25,684 bases of DNA, from positions 1-25,684 of the forward strand of contig CAMLDY010000033.1 of NCBI GenBank assembly GCA_946478895.1. Reading direction: 5' to 3'. This DNA is from an uncultured Gemmatimonadota bacterium (GTDB lineage Bacteria; Gemmatimonadota; Gemmatimonadetes; Gemmatimonadales; Gemmatimonadaceae). How positions within the stretch are numbered: position 1 is the first letter of the stretch; every line of letters begins with the position of its first letter. Shown piece after piece: positions 23,302 to 25,684 of the stretch. The translations under genes and the position numbers were made by a program. The notes under the pieces were generated by a model that was not told the DNA's origin, ran no database searches, and was given only the letters and a program-made list of their open reading frames with translations.

Positions 23302-25539
23302 ATGACCGCGACTGCCGGCGCGCTTCCCGACCACCGGCCGTCGTACCGCGCGGCGTCCATCGCCGCGGCGCTGGTGTTCGTTCTGTACCTCGTGACACTT
23401 GCTCCATCCACGGCGATGTGGGACACCAGCGAGTACATCGCCGCCGCCTACACCCTCGGGCTTCCGCATCCACCCGGAAATCCGTTCTTCGTCCTGATTG
23501 GACGCGTGTTCGCCGTTCTGCCAATCGCACCGAACGTCGCCATGCGCATCAACATCCTAGCCGCGCTGTGCAGCGCCGGTGCCGCCGGCATGTGGTTTCT
23601 GGTCACCGAGCGCGTGCTGGTTGGATGGCTCGCCGAGCGGTGGCAGCGGGTCGTCGGTGGAGCACTCGCCGCCCTGATCGGAGCGACTGCGTTCACGGTC
23701 TGGTCGCAATCGGTCGTCAACGAGAAAGTGTACACGATCTCGCTTCTCGGACTGGCTTTGGTCTCGTGGCTCACGGTGCGCTGGTGCGACGATCCCGACG
23801 GCGCCAGGGCAGACCGGCTGCTGGTGATGATCGCATACCTGAGTGGGCTCGGTTACGCGAACCACATGGCCGGATTTCTCGCCGCGCCGGCGGTAGCCGT
23901 CGCGATCGCGCTGCGCCGACCGCGTACGCTGCTGCGGTGGCGGCTCCTGCTCGCCTGCGCCGGCGCGCTCTTGCTCGGGATGTCGCCGTTTCTGATCCAG
24001 CCGCTTCGTGCCGCGCACTTCCCCGCGATCAACGAGGGTGAGCCGACGGGATGCACCAGCGAGATCGGAGTCGGTTGTACCCTCAGCAAGGCGACCTACG
24101 ATCGATTCATGTACAACTTCAACCGGCAGCAATACCAGAAGCCGAGTTTAACGACACGTCAGACGCCGTTCACCGCGCAGATCGAGATGTGGTGGCTGTA
24201 CTTCCGCTGGCAGTGGCTGCGCGATCCGCTCGATTCGCGTCCCCGATTGCAGAACGCCCTGGCGATGCTGTTCCTCCTGCTGGGCGGACTGGGTGGCTAC
24301 GTCCACTGGAGGCGCGACCGCCGGTCTTTCTCGTACTTCGGCCCGTTGATGTTCATGGTGACGCTCGCGCTCATCTACTACATGAACTTCAGGTACGGCT
24401 GGTCGCAGTCGCCCGAGCTTGGAGACTCGGTGCCACGCGAAGTGCGCGATCGTGACTACTTCTATCTATGGAGCTTCTCGGCGTGGAGCGTCTGGGCGGC
24501 GCTCGGATTGGTATTCGTCTGGGAAACCATCGCCGCTCTGATTGCAGCCGAGAGAATGGAAGTTGGCAGCGACAGCGTGCTGCTGCCGAAGCGACGCGGG
24601 TGGATGCTCGCGAGTCCGGTTCTCGCGCTGGCGCTGATTCCGCTGCTCGCCAACTGGACATCAGCGTCGCGTGCCGGGCAGACCGATACCGCCGACTTCG
24701 CGTATGATCTGCTCAATTCGGTCGAGCCGTATGGTGTGCTCGTCACCGCGGGCGACAACGACACGTTTCCCTTGTGGTACGCGCAGGAAGTCGAAGGCAT
24801 ACGCCGCGATGTAATTGTCGCGTGCCTCTCGCTGCTGAACACCGACTGGTATACCCGCCAGCTCCTGCGTCGGCCGGTATACGAATACGACTCGGTGCAC
24901 GGCCCGGTAGCTTACCGCGGAAGAGTCTGGAAGAAGCCGGTGGGTCCGCCGCTCAACCTGACGATGGACCAGGCCGACGCGGTGCCGTCGGTGGTCGAGT
25001 TCTCTTCGCCGCAGACTTTTCAGAAGGAAGGCACCGACATTCTGGTCAACGTCAACCCACGGCCGTTCGAAGGTTTCCAGGGTCTGGAGCGCGCCGATCT
25101 GTTCGTGTTGTACATGATTCGCGACGGCTATCCGGAGCGGCCGGTTTTCTTCAGCCGCACTACCGGCGGGTATCCCGAAGAGCTGAGCCTGGCCCCGTTC
25201 ACCGTGACGACCGGGTTGGCGCGCAAGCTGGTGCCAAGCGTTCCCAGGGCAGGTGGAGCGATCGCCGCGATTCCGGGCGAGGGCTTCGTCGATGTCGAAA
25301 CGACCCGGTCGTTATGGGATGACACTTTCAGAGCGCCGAAATCAATCGCCAGCCGAACTCTGTGGGTCGATCGTCCATCGGTCGGAATTCCCTTCCTTTA
25401 CATCCGGACCGGGCTCACACTCACCGCGGCGCTTGCGCAGCGCGGCGAGGACGACGAGGCCACGAGAATCTCCGCGCAAACGGTTAACATCGCGCGCGCT
25501 ACTCAGCTCGAGAGCCTGCTCGCTAACGCAGGGCGTTAG
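23302..25539 (+). CDS. DUF2723 GT-C-like membrane glycosyltransferase
   Basis: This is a 745-aa polytopic protein of the DUF2723 family. The first TM (about residues 16-30) leads to the family hallmark LAPSTAMWDTSEYIAAAYTLG, then LPHPPGNPFFVLIGR. The acidic Asp-x-x-Glu in the first loop fits the GT-C fold (oligosaccharyl/mannosyl-transferase type). About ten hydrophobic segments follow. A periplasmic-type C-terminal domain is recognised by VTAGDNDTFPLWYAQEVEGIRRDV. The human family member TMEM260 is an O-mannosyltransferase for IPT/Ig-like domains; bacterial members are uncharacterised glycosyltransferases. The ATG follows the purH stop with no gap. It would transfer a lipid-linked sugar to a protein or glycan on the outer face of the inner membrane (inference). 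Confidence 0.88.
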   Translation: MTATAGALPDHRPSYRAASIAAALVFVLYLVTLAPSTAMWDTSEYIAAAYTLGLPHPPGNPFFVLIGRVFAVLPIAPNVAMRINILAALCSAGAAGMWFLVTERVLVGWLAERWQRVVGGALAALIGATAFTVWSQSVVNEKVYTISLLGLALVSWLTVRWCDDPDGARADRLLVMIAYLSGLGYANHMAGFLAAPAVAVAIALRRPRTLLRWRLLLACAGALLLGMSPFLIQPLRAAHFPAINEGEPTGCTSEIGVGCTLSKATYDRFMYNFNRQQYQKPSLTTRQTPFTAQIEMWWLYFRWQWLRDPLDSRPRLQNALAMLFLLLGGLGGYVHWRRDRRSFSYFGPLMFMVTLALIYYMNFRYGWSQSPELGDSVPREVRDRDYFYLWSFSAWSVWAALGLVFVWETIAALIAAERMEVGSDSVLLPKRRGWMLASPVLALALIPLLANWTSASRAGQTDTADFAYDLLNSVEPYGVLVTAGDNDTFPLWYAQEVEGIRRDVIVACLSLLNTDWYTRQLLRRPVYEYDSVHGPVAYRGRVWKKPVGPPLNLTMDQADAVPSVVEFSSPQTFQKEGTDILVNVNPRPFEGFQGLERADLFVLYMIRDGYPERPVFFSRTTGGYPEELSLAPFTVTTGLARKLVPSVPRAGGAIAAIPGEGFVDVETTRSLWDDTFRAPKSIASRTLWVDRPSVGIPFLYIRTGLTLTAALAQRGEDDEATRISAQTVNIARATQLESLLANAGR

Positions 25540-25541
25540 CG
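25521..25541 (+). terminator. Hairpin spanning the DUF2723 stop codon
   Basis: CGCTAACGC (25521-25529) and GCGTTAGCG (25533-25541) are a perfect 9-bp inverted repeat with a three-base loop. It covers the TAG stop codon at 25537-25539. No T-tract follows directly (a short CTTT lies about ten bases on), so a terminator role is possible but not established. It ends the valS-to-DUF2723 gene block. Confidence 0.5.
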
Positions 25542-25598
25542 GCGACGGACCTTTCGCGACGTTATCACGCCGCCCAAAAATGTTATCTTGAGAGCGCT

Positions 25599-25681
25599 GG
25601 AGGGTTGGCAGAATGGCTATTGCACCAGTCTTGAAAACTGGCGCCCGCAAGGGCTTGGGGGTTCGAGTCCCTCACCCTCCG
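25599..25681 (+). tRNA. tRNA-Ser (anticodon UGA)
   Basis: A full class II tRNA cloverleaf is seen. It has acceptor stem GGAGGGT/ACCCTCC and a D arm with a GCA/TGC stem. The anticodon arm is CCAGT-CTTGAAA-ACTGG, whose loop gives anticodon TGA and so reads UCA codons. The variable arm is about 15 bases with a GCCC/GGGC stem, and the T arm is GGGGG-TTCGAGT-CCCTC. The discriminator is G, and the 3' CCA is not encoded (TCA follows). The length of 83 is slightly short for tRNA-Ser. It is not tRNA-Sec, whose anticodon would be UCA. The sequence TTATCT at 25583-25588 could be a -10 box, but no convincing -35 is seen. Confidence 0.93.
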
Positions 25682-25684
25682 TCA

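Noticed and set aside
25599..25681. tRNA at the right end as tRNA-Sec, given nearby selA
   Set aside because: The anticodon loop CTTGAAA gives UGA (Ser), not UCA, and the acceptor stem has 7 bp, not the 8 bp of bacterial tRNA-Sec.
25599..25684. tRNA-Ser 3' end as an att site for an integrated element
   Set aside because: No integrase, direct repeat of the tRNA end or change in gene content is visible. The window ends three bases after the tRNA.

Overview
The window looks like ordinary chromosomal DNA of a high-GC, Gram-negative-type bacterium, most consistent with a soil Gemmatimonadota (moderate confidence). Reasons: strong GC bias at third codon positions; many predicted lipoproteins and Tat-signal proteins; a gmhB-type heptose phosphatase (LPS-type envelope); an SbsA-type Ig-like lipoprotein; and a DUF2723 membrane protein. 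Acidobacteriota or a related phylum cannot be excluded from the sequence alone. I see no phage, transposase, CRISPR array or integrase, and no gene-free stretch longer than about 140 bases.

Region 1 (1-4935). On the minus strand lie the N-terminal part of a CPBP/CAAX-type membrane protease, cut by the window edge, and directly upstream of it a thiolase. On the plus strand are a two-TM small protein and an SRPBCC protein that overlap by one base. Then come two divergent genes, both with Tat-type N-termini: a Gfo/Idh/MocA oxidoreductase (minus) and a xylose-isomerase-like TIM-barrel protein (plus). A strong bidirectional terminator (4887-4935) closes this part.

Region 2 (4958-10447). A monomeric sarcosine oxidase/N-methyltryptophan oxidase-like flavoprotein (minus), a run of three small membrane proteins, a lipoprotein-anchored sorbosone/glucose dehydrogenase-type beta-propeller, a lipoprotein of unknown function, and a ring-cleaving VOC dioxygenase (minus).

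Region 3 (10448-14330). A palindromic, operator-like intergenic region separates the dioxygenase from a divergent fatty acyl/aryl-CoA ligase. The ligase converges, with a 3-base gap, on threonyl-tRNA synthetase (minus).

Region 4 (14332-25684). A membrane-anchored BON-domain protein is followed by a UUCG hairpin. Then comes a very tight plus-strand block: valS, Ig-like lipoprotein, selA, gmhB, purN, purH and DUF2723 glycosyltransferase-like protein, with overlaps or gaps of 27 bases or less throughout. A hairpin sits on the last stop codon and is followed by a tRNA-Ser(UGA) gene. The block mixes translation (valS, selA), purine synthesis (purN, purH) and envelope functions (Ig lipoprotein, gmhB, DUF2723). 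I did not find a convincing novel system. The most interesting leads are the operator-like double palindrome at 10476-10496, the possible DUF2723/Ig-like partner pair, and selA without selB or selC in view.
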